The notes: generated from the letters alone by a model not told the origin. A DNA stretch of 20,536 nucleotides from DATKZM01 sp035527975 (GCA_035527975.1 DATKZM010000120.1:1-20536); one strand, 5' to 3'. Positions 6,196 to 13,338 are shown, numbered from the stretch's first letter. Made by a program: numbers and translations.

Positions 6196-7122
6196 ATGGC
6201 CGTCGCCTTGCCCGAACCCCGCACCGTTTTCGATTGCGCCATGCATGACGGCGCGGTGATCCGGGTGCGTCAACACGGCAACACCGCCGGGCCGCGCGTC
6301 GTGATCAGCCATGGCAACGGTCTTGCGGTCGATGGTTATTTTCCGTTCTGGGGCCGGCTTTGTGCGCACTATGAGGTAATCGTCTTCGACATGCGCAACC
6401 ACGGCCACAATCCGGTGCACGAGTTGGAAAGCCATGACTGGGCAAATTTCGCGCGTGATATTGGCGGGGTGCAGGCCGGCATCGAGGCCGAACTCGGCGC
6501 CAAGCCGGCGACCGGCATTTTCCATTCGCTGTCCGCCGCGGCGAGCCTGGCGGATGGCGTCAACGGCGGCGGCGATTGGCATGCCCTGGTGGCGGTCGAC
6601 CCGCCCGCGCCGCCGCCCGACGGCCATCCGCTGCAGGCCAAGCATGACCGCGATATGGAAGAACTCGGCCGCCGCGCGCGCCGTCGCCCGGAACGCTACC
6701 GATCGTTGGGGATGCTGGAATTCCTGTTGCGCGCCGGCAAGGAATCGCAGCACTGGGTGGACGGCGCGCAGAAGCTGATGGCGGCGTCGACCGTGCGCTT
6801 TGACGAAGAAGCCGGCGACTTCGTGACCGTGTGTCCGCCGGCCTTCGAAGCCCGTTGCTTCGAGACCAATGACGATTCCGGGGTCTGGCAGGGCGGCGGC
6901 GCGATAAAGTGCCCCGTCCTGGTTCTGGGCGGCGATCCGGGTTCCGCCTTGGCTCGCTCCACGGCGGCGATCTCGCGGGTGCTCGCCGAGATGCATGGCT
7001 GGACCTATGTCTACTTGCCGGAGACCAGCCATTTCCTACAGCTCGAGCAGCCCGGCGCGGCGATCGATGCGATCGAGGGATTTCTTGCATCGCTTAAGCC
7101 CGTCGCAAGAGTTCGCCGGTAA
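6196..7122 (+). CDS. Alpha/beta hydrolase with an atypical HSLSA nucleophile elbow
   Basis: A 308-aa alpha/beta hydrolase. It shows the oxyanion region VVISHGNGLAVDGYFPFW (35-52), the strand VIVFDMRNHGHNP (61-73), a nucleophile elbow GIFHSLSAAAS (107-117) with Ser111, the acid loop LVLGGDPGSA (242-251, Asp247) and the catalytic histidine in ETSHFLQLEQP (276-286, His279), so the triad is complete. The elbow is His-Ser-Leu-Ser-Ala instead of Gly-His-Ser-x-Gly; the missing glycine after x marks a subfamily that I know as unassigned hydrolases with an FHS.S motif. ATG 6196 begins just before the first strand. The frame stays open far upstream, but that part is antisense to the neighbouring hydrolase and then runs into the tandem repeat, so it is not coding. 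Substrate unknown. Confidence 0.88.
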   Translation: MAVALPEPRTVFDCAMHDGAVIRVRQHGNTAGPRVVISHGNGLAVDGYFPFWGRLCAHYEVIVFDMRNHGHNPVHELESHDWANFARDIGGVQAGIEAELGAKPATGIFHSLSAAASLADGVNGGGDWHALVAVDPPAPPPDGHPLQAKHDRDMEELGRRARRRPERYRSLGMLEFLLRAGKESQHWVDGAQKLMAASTVRFDEEAGDFVTVCPPAFEARCFETNDDSGVWQGGGAIKCPVLVLGGDPGSALARSTAAISRVLAEMHGWTYVYLPETSHFLQLEQPGAAIDAIEGFLASLKPVARVRR

Positions 7123-7137
7123 CATCGGCGGGGATGG

Positions 7138-7163
7138 ATCGGTCCATGCTGCGTAGGACCGAT
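7138..7163 (+). terminator. Hairpin behind the hydrolase gene
   Basis: ATCGGTCC (7138-7145) and GGACCGAT (7156-7163) form a perfect 8-bp inverted repeat with a 10-nt loop, 15 bp after the hydrolase stop. There is no T-tract, so it is either a weak terminator or a protein-binding dyad upstream of the DUF1036-like gene. Confidence 0.4.
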
Positions 7164-7242
7164 GGGTGGATGGCCGTATCACCGTCGCGCTACAATAGCC
7201 GCACCGGGGGACGCGCTGTAACGACGATGATGGAGGTTTGCT

Positions 7243-7653
7243 TTGGGGAAGGCACTTGTGATCGGCGCGGCGATCGCGTCACTGCTGGCCGGCATGTCGG
7301 CGCTCGCCGCCGACATCCGCGCGACGGACCAGCTCGCTGCCGCGGGCACCAACGAGTATCGCGTCCAGAACAAATGCAGCTATCCGGTACGCGCGCTGTT
7401 GCACATGGTCGATGCCCAGCGTGGCTGGCGCACCTTTGGCTGGTATGACCTGCAGCCGGGTGCGATGACCGATTACCTCGCGACCCCCAACCGCTACGTC
7501 TATTACCGGGTGCAGAAGGCCGACGGCGCCTTGGCGCCGAGCCGCCGCAGTGACGGCACGCGGCATATCCGCGTCGGTGCCAAGGTCCACGAATTGCACC
7601 GGATCAACATCGGCAAGCAGTTCCGGAAATTCACGCATATTTTCTGCCGCTAG
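7243..7653 (+). CDS. Secreted DUF1036-like protein, TTG start
   Basis: A 136-aa exported protein. An N-terminal signal peptide is evident (Lys3, hydrophobic core 4-20, cleavage after the ALA/LAA near 21-23). The mature part has YRVQNKCSYPVRALLHM (39-55), GWRTFGWYDLQPG (61-73), YVYYRVQKADG (85-95) and ends in FCR; Cys45 and Cys135 could form a disulfide. The NKCSYPV plus GW...GWY.L.PG layout resembles DUF1036, small periplasmic proteins of unknown role in alphaproteobacteria. The start is TTG: GGAGG at 7232-7236 sits six bases before it and the signal peptide begins exactly there; no ATG fits. The stop codon lies inside the first copy of a 24-bp direct repeat. Homology to DUF1036 is by memory of the pattern, so treat it as likely rather than certain. 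Confidence 0.8.
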   Translation: MGKALVIGAAIASLLAGMSALAADIRATDQLAAAGTNEYRVQNKCSYPVRALLHMVDAQRGWRTFGWYDLQPGAMTDYLATPNRYVYYRVQKADGALAPSRRSDGTRHIRVGAKVHELHRINIGKQFRKFTHIFCR

Positions 7654-7689
7654 TCAGCGGCGGGTTTTCTGCCGCTAGTCAGCGGCGGG
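7641..7689 (+). repeat. Perfect 24-bp direct repeat with hairpins, spanning the stop codon
   Basis: Copies at 7641-7664 and 7666-7689 are identical and separated by one T. Each contains GCCGCTAGTCAGCGGC (6-bp arms, AGTC loop) followed by GGG; after copy 1 comes GGGTTTTCT, so the first hairpin (7645-7660) can act as a terminator for the DUF1036-like gene. The TAG stop (7651-7653) lies in the hairpin loop and stem of copy 1. A third, degenerate start of the unit (TTTGCCGCT) follows at 7692. Confidence 0.85.
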
Positions 7690-7724
7690 CATTTGCCGCT
7701 GTGACCTGACAGATCGAAACGAAG

Positions 7725-7748
7725 AAAGGCGGCCCGAAGGCCGCCTTT
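7725..7748 (-). terminator. Strong intrinsic terminator with TTCG tetraloop (minus strand)
   Basis: On the minus strand AAAGGCGGCC-TTCG-GGCCGCCTTT forms a perfect 10-bp stem with a UUCG tetraloop, followed by the T-rich CTTCGTTTCG. The loop and the downstream T-richness favour minus-strand use, ending the ceramidase-like gene and the possible small gene at 7794-7874. As a symmetric stem it may also stop plus-strand transcription. Confidence 0.85.
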
Positions 7749-7793
7749 CCGTGTACGGGCCACTTGGCAGCCCTGATCGGTAAGATCGTGGTG

Positions 7794-7874
7794 TCAGCGC
7801 GGGCAGAAGAGGCTGCTCCACTGTCCGCGATCTACACCGGAACTGCTCGAAGTAGCACCGATAACACTAGACAT
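7794..7874 (-). CDS. Possible 26-aa small protein with an extreme Shine-Dalgarno
   Basis: On the minus strand AGAAAGGAGGTGATCC ends one base before ATG 7874. This matches essentially the whole anti-Shine-Dalgarno tail of 16S rRNA, with GGAGG seven bases from the ATG, far stronger than any other gene start in the window. The frame runs 26 codons to TGA 7794-7796: a Ser/Gly-rich peptide beginning MSSVIGATSSSSGVDRG and ending SLFCPR, with one cysteine near the C-terminus. The strong terminator at 7725-7748 lies 45 bp beyond the stop, and the ceramidase-like gene ends 97 bp upstream on the same strand. I recognise no family. It could be a small protein, a leader peptide, or a precursor peptide; alternatively the motif could be chance or an anti-SD-like element of an RNA on the opposite strand. 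Confidence 0.45.
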   Translation of the reverse strand: MSSVIGATSSSSGVDRGQWSSLFCPR

Positions 7875-7971
7875 TGGATCACCTCCTTTCTGTTGTTGGA
7901 CCTTCGCGAGGAATATGACGCTGGTCGCTCAGATTTTCCAGTGCGGAATTGCGCGGCGTGACGTTTCCGGC

Positions 7972-8622
7972 TCATTCGCATGGTCGGCCGTGCTTGGCAA
8001 TCGTGCGTGCGACGAGATAGAGCACGACCGCGTTCAAGACATGCCACAGGAAATGCGTGCCCGTCGGCAAGGCATCGCAGAGCGGGCGGTCGAGCGTTCT
8101 GAGGGTGAGCGAGATAGTGAAAACGCCAGCCGCTATAAGCAGAACGTGGCCGCCCGGATGGCCCGTGCGGAATCGCAGGTAAAGACCGATCGTCAGCATG
8201 GCCACCAGCGCCGCCAGGTATGAGCCGCCGCCAAACCGAAGCAGCGCGGAGATGCCGACGGCAAGACCCAGTACCGACAGCACGCCAAACACGCTGGCCC
8301 AAGGGCCGAGCCCGACCAGGCGGGTGAGGGCCAAAAAGGTCGCCAACAGGATGAAAAGCGCGATCGGAATGACATCGGCGGCCGCGGTCCAGCCGACCGC
8401 CAGCGTGTGGAAGAGCCCGCTGCCGATGCCGATCAGGAAGACCAGAGCGGTCAAGCCCCAGGCACCCCAATCGCGCCGCGCCGGCTGCTCGCTGCGGCCA
8501 AGCATGACGGCAAGCATCACCGCGCTCACGATGAAAGCCAGATTGGTCACGGCATTGAGCGGCTCGCCCCAGATCTCCGGGCCGATCCGCTCGCAGTACC
8601 CGTCGACATAGGCGCGCGCCAT
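7972..8622 (-). CDS. Ceramidase-like CREST-superfamily membrane hydrolase
   Basis: A 216-aa integral membrane protein with about seven hydrophobic helices. It carries the alkaline-ceramidase/PAQR (CREST) signature: DGYCERIGPEIWGEPLNAVTN near the N-terminus (7-27), then the conserved Ser68 and His72 in GSGLFHTLAVGW, Asp83 in AADVIPIALF, and His190 plus His194 in PTGTHFLWHVLNA. Ser, Asp and three His form the zinc hydrolase centre of the superfamily. The expected reaction is amide hydrolysis of ceramide or another lipid amide in the membrane; the true bacterial substrate is not known from sequence. Length is typical for the bacterial members. The ATG at 8622 is immediately before the conserved DGYCE region; no strong ribosome binding site is seen. 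It is divergent from the selenoprotein gene, sharing a 165-bp promoter region. Confidence 0.88.
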   Translation of the reverse strand: MARAYVDGYCERIGPEIWGEPLNAVTNLAFIVSAVMLAVMLGRSEQPARRDWGAWGLTALVFLIGIGSGLFHTLAVGWTAAADVIPIALFILLATFLALTRLVGLGPWASVFGVLSVLGLAVGISALLRFGGGSYLAALVAMLTIGLYLRFRTGHPGGHVLLIAAGVFTISLTLRTLDRPLCDALPTGTHFLWHVLNAVVLYLVARTIAKHGRPCE

Positions 8623-8787
8623 GGGGAATGGACCGTGCTGGTGGGGTGCGTTGCCGCGCCGCTATTGCCGGCACGCTTCTCGCTTTATCGTATGAGCCCA
8701 GTGGCGGTTGCGCCAGCCGTGATGTTAGGCTCCGGGCCGCAACACCATCAGCTTGGACATCGGTGAGAAGAACCAGAGGGCGGCACA

Positions 8788-10521
8788 ATGGACGCGAATG
8801 ACAGGGCTCAAGACAATGAAGATGGCGCGCTCGCGGCGCTTTGGCCAGGCGGCGCGAACGGCGTCATGGCGATCGAACCCGCACCCCGGCCGGATACCCT
8901 TGACGGCAAACGCATCGGCTTCCTGTGGGACTATATGTTCCGCGGCGAGGAGATCTTTCCGGTGCTTCAAAAGGCCATCGACAGTGCCTTCGACGATGTG
9001 CGCTTCGTCGGCTACGACGAGTTCGGCTCGGTATTCGGCGGCGATGAGCACGCGGTGCTGAGCCGCCTGCCGGGAAGGCTGAAAGAGCTTGATGTCGATG
9101 CGGTGATCACCGGCATCGGCTGCTGAGGCGCCTGCACGCCCGCCGTGCTGCGGGCCAGCGCGATTGTCGAAAAAGCCGGTGTACCGTCGGTATCGCTGGT
9201 TTGTGATGGGTTCCTCGGACAGGCGCGAGCCCTGTCGGGCGGGCTTGGCATCGCCGGTCTGCCGGTGGCCCGGGTCGTCGGCCATGTTGACGGGCAGAGC
9301 GCGGGCGAGCTGACGGACAATCTGATCAAGGTCACGGTCGACGACGTGGTCCGCCACCTGACTTCGGCGCCCGAAGCGGTTGGCGACGCGGGCGAAATCG
9401 CGCCCGCGGACGGCATCGCCGCGCGGGGCAGCTTCGACGAAATCAACCGGGTATTTCTTGAGCGCCAATGGAGCGACGGGCTGCCGATCGTGCCGCCGAC
9501 GGCCGAGAAAGTCGCGGCCTTTCTTGCTCACACAAGCGACGATCCGGACCGTGTGATCGGCGTCCTCCAGCCCTCGGGCTCGTGCGCGACCGTCCGCAAT
9601 GTTGCGGTCAACGGCGTCATGGCCAATTGCCGCCCGGAGCATATGCCCGTGTTGGTCGCGATCGCCGAGGTGCTAGCCGACCCCGGTTACGGGGTCGAGC
9701 ACAGCGGGGATACTACCGGCGGCGAGGCGCTGATCATCTTGAACGGCCCGGTCGTCGGCGCGCTTGGCTTCAATTGCGAGGGCGCGGCGCTGCGCGACGG
9801 GTATCACGCCAATACCAGCGTCGGGCGCTTCCTACGTCTTTATCTGCGCAACGTGGCGCGGTTCCTGCCCGGCGGCGCCGACAAGGCGACATTCGGCAAC
9901 ACTTGGCGTGTCGTGCTGGCCGAAAACGAGGCTGCCTGCGGCGATCTCGGCTGGCCGCCGCTCAGCGCCGATCTGGGATTCGCGGCGGGCGAGAATGTGG
10001 TGACGATCGGCCGCTTTACGGCCGGCGGGGTGGTCGGCTCGATTTTCGGCGGCAGCGCCGAAGCGATCCTTCCTTATCTGGCCGATGGGCTGGTGCGGCA
10101 GGTGAGCTGGGAGCTGGCCTTCACGGTTGGGTTTGCGCCGGGCACCTACCGCCCACTGCTGGTGCTGAGCCCCCTGGTGGCGCGGACATTGGCCGGGTCG
10201 GGCCTGTCGAAGCGCGACGTGCAGGAGGCGCTGTTTCGCCTGGCGCGTCTGCCGGCGCAAAAATTGGAAGCCTATATCGGCGCCTGGTCGAACCTTGTGC
10301 CGGGGCAGCAAACGCTGCGCCGGCTTGTCGAAGCCGGCCAGGCTGAACCGCTTTTCGCCGAAAGCGACGATCCCGACCGCCTGGTGCCGATCGCCGTACG
10401 GCCGGAGGACATTCTGCTGGTGGTGAGCGGCGATCCATTGCGTTCGAACGCCTATGCGTTCGCCAGCAACGGCATGCATGGGTTTCCAACGAGCAAACGC
10501 ATCCGGCTTATGCCGAAATAG
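8788..10521 (+). CDS. UGSC-family selenoprotein with in-frame UGA (Sec113), fused to a C-terminal domain of unknown function
   Basis: One 577-residue frame is interrupted only by TGA at 9124-9126. N-terminal region (about 35-195): KRIGFLWDYMFRGEEIFP, then FVGYDEFGSVFG, then DAVITGIGC-U-GACTPAVL with Sec at residue 113, then EKAGVPSVSLVCDGF. This is the layout of the UGSC (seleno)protein family, whose motif is U-G-S-C-T; here it is U-G-A-C-T, preceded by Cys112, so Cys112, Sec113 and Cys116 form the presumed redox centre. The C-terminal part (about 215-577) begins with FLERQWSDGLPIVPPT and carries Cys266, Cys281, Cys330 and Cys384; I cannot assign its function. ATG 8788 has AGAGGG seven bases upstream. 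A GTG at 9145 could only start inside the first domain, so two separate genes are unlikely. The 3' end overlaps the convergent TPR gene by 14 bp. No Sec-synthesis genes are in the window. Confidence 0.85.
9133..9160 (+). promoter_or_regulatory. Candidate bacterial SECIS hairpin after the UGA codon
   Basis: GCCCGC (9138-9143) pairs perfectly with GCGGGC (9150-9155), leaving the 6-nt loop CGUGCU, which starts 17 nt after the UGA. A 2x2 internal loop and a short lower stem (9133-9135 with 9158-9160) extend it. Position, stem length and a G-U near the loop start agree with the bacterial SECIS model bound by SelB. A competing 5-bp hairpin (9134-9138 with 9144-9148) looks weaker. Not folded by program. 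Confidence 0.65.
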
Positions 10522-11902
10522 CGACGTCGGCTTTCTTGCGTGCGTCGATGGCCTGGGCCTCATCGCCGGCGCCTTCGAGCGCGGCGGCATACCAGGCCCA
10601 GCTTGATGCGCTTTGCGGGCGGGCAGCGGTGCGTGCGGAGAGACGGTCGCGGGCCGCCTCGAACCGGCCCGCCTTGAGCTCGGCGTGGATCAGGAGTTGG
10701 GCGAAGAGATCGCGCTGGGCGTGGCTGCCACCGATGCGCCAGACCTTATCGGCGACCGGGGCGAGCGCCTCGCCCGCAGCGGCGTATTCACCGGACTGAT
10801 AGGCGACGATGGCGCGGGCGAGCGGCAGCCCGGCCACGCGGGTCACGCCCGCCTCGGTGGCCTTGCTGGTTCGGGCAAGCGCTTCCATGCGCCCGATCAT
10901 CGCCTCGCCATCTTCATGCCGCCCGGTGGCGGCGAGGGCCATGATGTAATGCGCATCGGCGAAAACGAGCTGATGGTCTTGCGCGCGGGCGGCGGCTTTC
11001 TCGCCAAGCTCGGCCCAGCGGTTGCCGACATCAATGCCCAGCGCCTCCAGCCGCCACAGTAAGGCGATGGCGTTGCTGAGATCGAGGTAGTCGTTGCTGT
11101 CGGGCTCCTCGCCGCGGATCCGCTCGTCATAGAGCGCCAGCACGGCGTCGATCTCGCCCCGCTCCAGATGAAAGAGCGCGCCGTGCCAGCAGACGTGGAA
11201 GCGAAAATTGTGCGCCGTCGTCCAGTGGGGCTCCAGCCCGGCCAGCCAGTCGATGCCCTCTGCGTGGCGGGTTTGCATCTCCATCACATGGGCGACCGCA
11301 TGCACCGCCCAGATATCGCTGGGATTGCGCTCGACAGCCTCGCGGCCGAAGCGCTCGGCGGCGACGTAGTCACCGGCCTCTTCGTGGGAGAAGGAGGCCA
11401 TGCCGAGCACGAAGCCGTAGCTGGGCGCGCCCTCGTCCCAGGCGTCGAGCACGCGCGATATCGAGGCGCGCATGGCCTCGCCCGGGGCAAGATAAAAGTG
11501 GAAGTGGTGGGCAAGACGCAGCGCCAGCGCGTCGCGCGGATGCTCGGCCAGGATCGCCTCCCAGTCAGCCAGCGCGCCCGCCATATCCTCGTTCAGCCAA
11601 GCGGCGAGCGCGGCGATGTGCCGGCGCTCGCGCGGGGTCGCACCGTGCTTGTCGGCTGACGCGCTGGCCGCATCGAGTGCCGCATGAGCCTTAGGGATGA
11701 GGACGCGGTTGGCGAAGAGCTGGAGGAAAAAGCCCTTGATGCAATGGCCCATTAGTAGGTCAGGATCGGCTGTGAAGGCGGCCTTCAGATGGGCGCCGGT
11801 GTCGCGGCGGAAGCCCAGATAGGCGGCGAGGGTCGCGTCATAGGCTTGGGCCGCGTCGTCATTGGCGGCGGTGATCTCCAGGCCGTGATTGTCGGTGGGC
11901 AT
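10508..11902 (-). CDS. TTC38-like tetratricopeptide repeat protein
   Basis: A 464-aa all-helical, soluble protein of the TPR-38 type. Repeats of helix pairs run through most of the length, for example LAAYLGFRRDTGAHLKAAFTAD (25-46), the segment around RRHIAALAAWLNEDMAGALADWEAIL, and RFGREAVERNPSDIWAVHAVAHVMEM. The latter, together with GIDWLAGLEPHW and FRFHVCWHGALFHLERGE, is typical of bacterial relatives of eukaryotic TTC38. No catalytic motif or signal peptide is visible; the family has no proven biochemical role. ATG 11902 is preceded by AGGGA at a normal distance. The stop lies inside the 3' end of the selenoprotein gene (14-bp tail-to-tail overlap). Upstream is a pair of inverted GC-rich palindromes and then the OYE-family gene on the same strand, 209 bp away, so co-transcription is possible but not evident. 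Confidence 0.88.
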   Translation of the reverse strand: MPTDNHGLEITAANDDAAQAYDATLAAYLGFRRDTGAHLKAAFTADPDLLMGHCIKGFFLQLFANRVLIPKAHAALDAASASADKHGATPRERRHIAALAAWLNEDMAGALADWEAILAEHPRDALALRLAHHFHFYLAPGEAMRASISRVLDAWDEGAPSYGFVLGMASFSHEEAGDYVAAERFGREAVERNPSDIWAVHAVAHVMEMQTRHAEGIDWLAGLEPHWTTAHNFRFHVCWHGALFHLERGEIDAVLALYDERIRGEEPDSNDYLDLSNAIALLWRLEALGIDVGNRWAELGEKAAARAQDHQLVFADAHYIMALAATGRHEDGEAMIGRMEALARTSKATEAGVTRVAGLPLARAIVAYQSGEYAAAGEALAPVADKVWRIGGSHAQRDLFAQLLIHAELKAGRFEAARDRLSARTAARPQSASSWAWYAAALEGAGDEAQAIDARKKADVAISA

Positions 11903-11934
11903 GGGGGCCGTCCCTCACTCAGCGGTGCGGATTT

Positions 11935-12063
11935 CTCCCTCCCCCCTTGAGCTGGAGGGCGGGGGAGGGGTGTGTGGTGCCGTTTTGCACACTCGCGGGA
12001 GAGAGTCTTTTCGTCGGAAACATCACCCCCCACCCTAACCCTCCCCCTCAAGGGGGGAGGGGA
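11935..12063. repeat. Inverted pair of GC-rich palindromic (REP-like) elements
   Basis: One element at about 11935-11978 and its inverted relative at about 12021-12063 share a core: a CCCTCCCCC arm, a centre of the type TCAAG, and a GGGGGAGGG arm. In the right copy the arms pair perfectly over 9 bp (12039-12047 with 12053-12061 approximately). About 40 bp of unrelated sequence lies between the copies. This type of element, which reads as a Pro/Gly-rich PNPPPQGGRG-like peptide in translation, is a common intergenic palindrome of alphaproteobacterial genomes. It lies between the OYE gene end and the TPR gene start and may serve as transcript end or RNA-stabilising structure. Confidence 0.75.
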
Positions 12064-12111
12064 CAGAATTGGCGCCGCGGACTTTCACGCACTACGCCGT
12101 ACTCGCAACGT

Positions 12112-13338
12112 TCAGGCGCGCATGGCCTTGGCGGCGGCGATCTCGCTCTGCTTATAGGCCTCGATCGCGGTCGGGCCGTCCATCGCCGTGTCGGGCGCTT
12201 CGCCGCGGCCGATCCGGATAAGCTGCAGGCAGAACCAGGCGAGCCCGGCCTTGGGCGGCACGATGGAGGCCTCGTAGCGGCCGGCCTCGTCGAGCGATCC
12301 GTCGAGCAGTCGCGCGGGCAAACCGGTGTCCACGCACATCGGCCGGCCAATGCCGACGACGTCGAGATCGCCGCTCTCCAATGCATCGAGCATGCCGGCG
12401 CGGGTGCGGAAGCCGCCGGTGACCATGAGCGGTATCTTGGTAACCGCGCGCATGCTCTTGGCGTAGTCGAGGAAGTAGGCCTCGCGCCGCGCGGTGCTCG
12501 GCTTGACGGTGTTCTCGGCAAGCTGGTCCTTGGCGCGCGCGCCCATCATGCTCGGCTGCTCGTAGGTGCCGCCGGAGATCTCGAGAAGATCGACGCTGGC
12601 AGCCTCAAGCCATTGGACGACTTGCAAACAGTCCTGGTGGGTAAAGGCGCCTTTCTGGAAATCGGCGGAGTTGAGCTTGACCGAAATCGGAAAATCGGGC
12701 CCGCAGGCGACGCGGATTGCCCTCACGATTTCGAGCAACAGCCGGGCGCGGTTTTCCAGAGTGCCGCCCCATTCGTCGGTGCGCTGATTGGCCTTGGGCG
12801 AGAGGAATTCGCTGAGCAGATAGCCGTGCGCGGAATGGACCTGCACGCCGGTAAAGCCGGCTTCGCCCCCGACCTCGGCGGCAAGGGCAAAGCGGAGAAT
12901 GACGTCCTCGATCTCGGCGCTAGTCATGGCGCGCGGCGTGCCATAGCCGCCGGGCAGCTCAAGCGCCACGGCGGAGGGGGCTAGCGGCTCCTTGTTGATA
13001 TAGGTCGGCGTCTGGCGGCCGGCGTGATTGATCTGCATCCACAGATGATTGCCCGCGCTGGTGCCGGCCGCGGCGTAGGCCTTCAACGCCTCTAGCCCGG
13101 AGCGGTCCTCGATCGCGACATTGGCCGGGCGCTCCAGATAGCGTCGGTCGACCAGCACGTTGCCGGAAATCAGCAGCCCCGCGCCGCCTTCCGACCACAG
13201 CCGGTAGAGATGCACGAGTTCTTCGGTCGCGTGGTTATTGGCGTCGGCCAGACCTTCGGTCATCGGCGCCTTGCCGATCCGGTTCGCGAGCATCGCCCCG
13301 CAGGGCAGGTCGAGCGGCGTGGAAAGCGAGATCGTCAT
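12112..13338 (-). CDS. OYE-family NADH:flavin oxidoreductase / 2-enoate reductase-like, single domain
   Basis: A 408-aa FMN-dependent TIM-barrel enzyme of the Old Yellow Enzyme family, expected to reduce activated C=C bonds of enones or enoates with NAD(P)H. Motifs seen: the N-terminal strand LANRIGKAPMTEGLAD (17-32), QINHAGRQ (102-109), the active-site HSAHGYLLSEFLSP (168-181, His168, His171, Tyr173), DEWGGTLENRARLLLEI (188-204) and the FMN-phosphate loop GGFRTRAGM (308-316) with GIGRP (329-333). It ends soon after the barrel and has no C-terminal FAD/NAD domain and no 4Fe-4S cysteine cluster, so it is the short form rather than a dienoyl-CoA-reductase type. A GTG start at 13410 is possible, but ATG 13338 gives the usual MTISLSTPLDLPCG beginning. 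It is divergent from the desulfinase-like gene, 145 bp apart. Substrate unknown. Confidence 0.9.
   Translation of the reverse strand: MTISLSTPLDLPCGAMLANRIGKAPMTEGLADANNHATEELVHLYRLWSEGGAGLLISGNVLVDRRYLERPANVAIEDRSGLEALKAYAAAGTSAGNHLWMQINHAGRQTPTYINKEPLAPSAVALELPGGYGTPRAMTSAEIEDVILRFALAAEVGGEAGFTGVQVHSAHGYLLSEFLSPKANQRTDEWGGTLENRARLLLEIVRAIRVACGPDFPISVKLNSADFQKGAFTHQDCLQVVQWLEAASVDLLEISGGTYEQPSMMGARAKDQLAENTVKPSTARREAYFLDYAKSMRAVTKIPLMVTGGFRTRAGMLDALESGDLDVVGIGRPMCVDTGLPARLLDGSLDEAGRYEASIVPPKAGLAWFCLQLIRIGRGEAPDTAMDGPTAIEAYKQSEIAAAKAMRA

Noticed and set aside
7874..7891. Fragment of the 16S rRNA 3' end on the plus strand (TTGGATCACCTCCTTTCT)
   Set aside because: Only 18 nt match and the preceding rRNA helix sequence is absent. 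It is better explained as a strong Shine-Dalgarno on the minus strand.
7764..7961. 65-aa plus-strand frame between the terminator and the ceramidase-like gene
   Set aside because: No ribosome binding site or recognisable pattern; it is antisense to the small gene and its strong Shine-Dalgarno.
9145..10521. A separate 458-aa gene starting at GTG 9145 after an independent 112-aa gene
   Set aside because: The GTG lies inside the UGSC domain, seven codons after the UGA, with no ribosome binding site. The domain is only complete if the UGA is read through.
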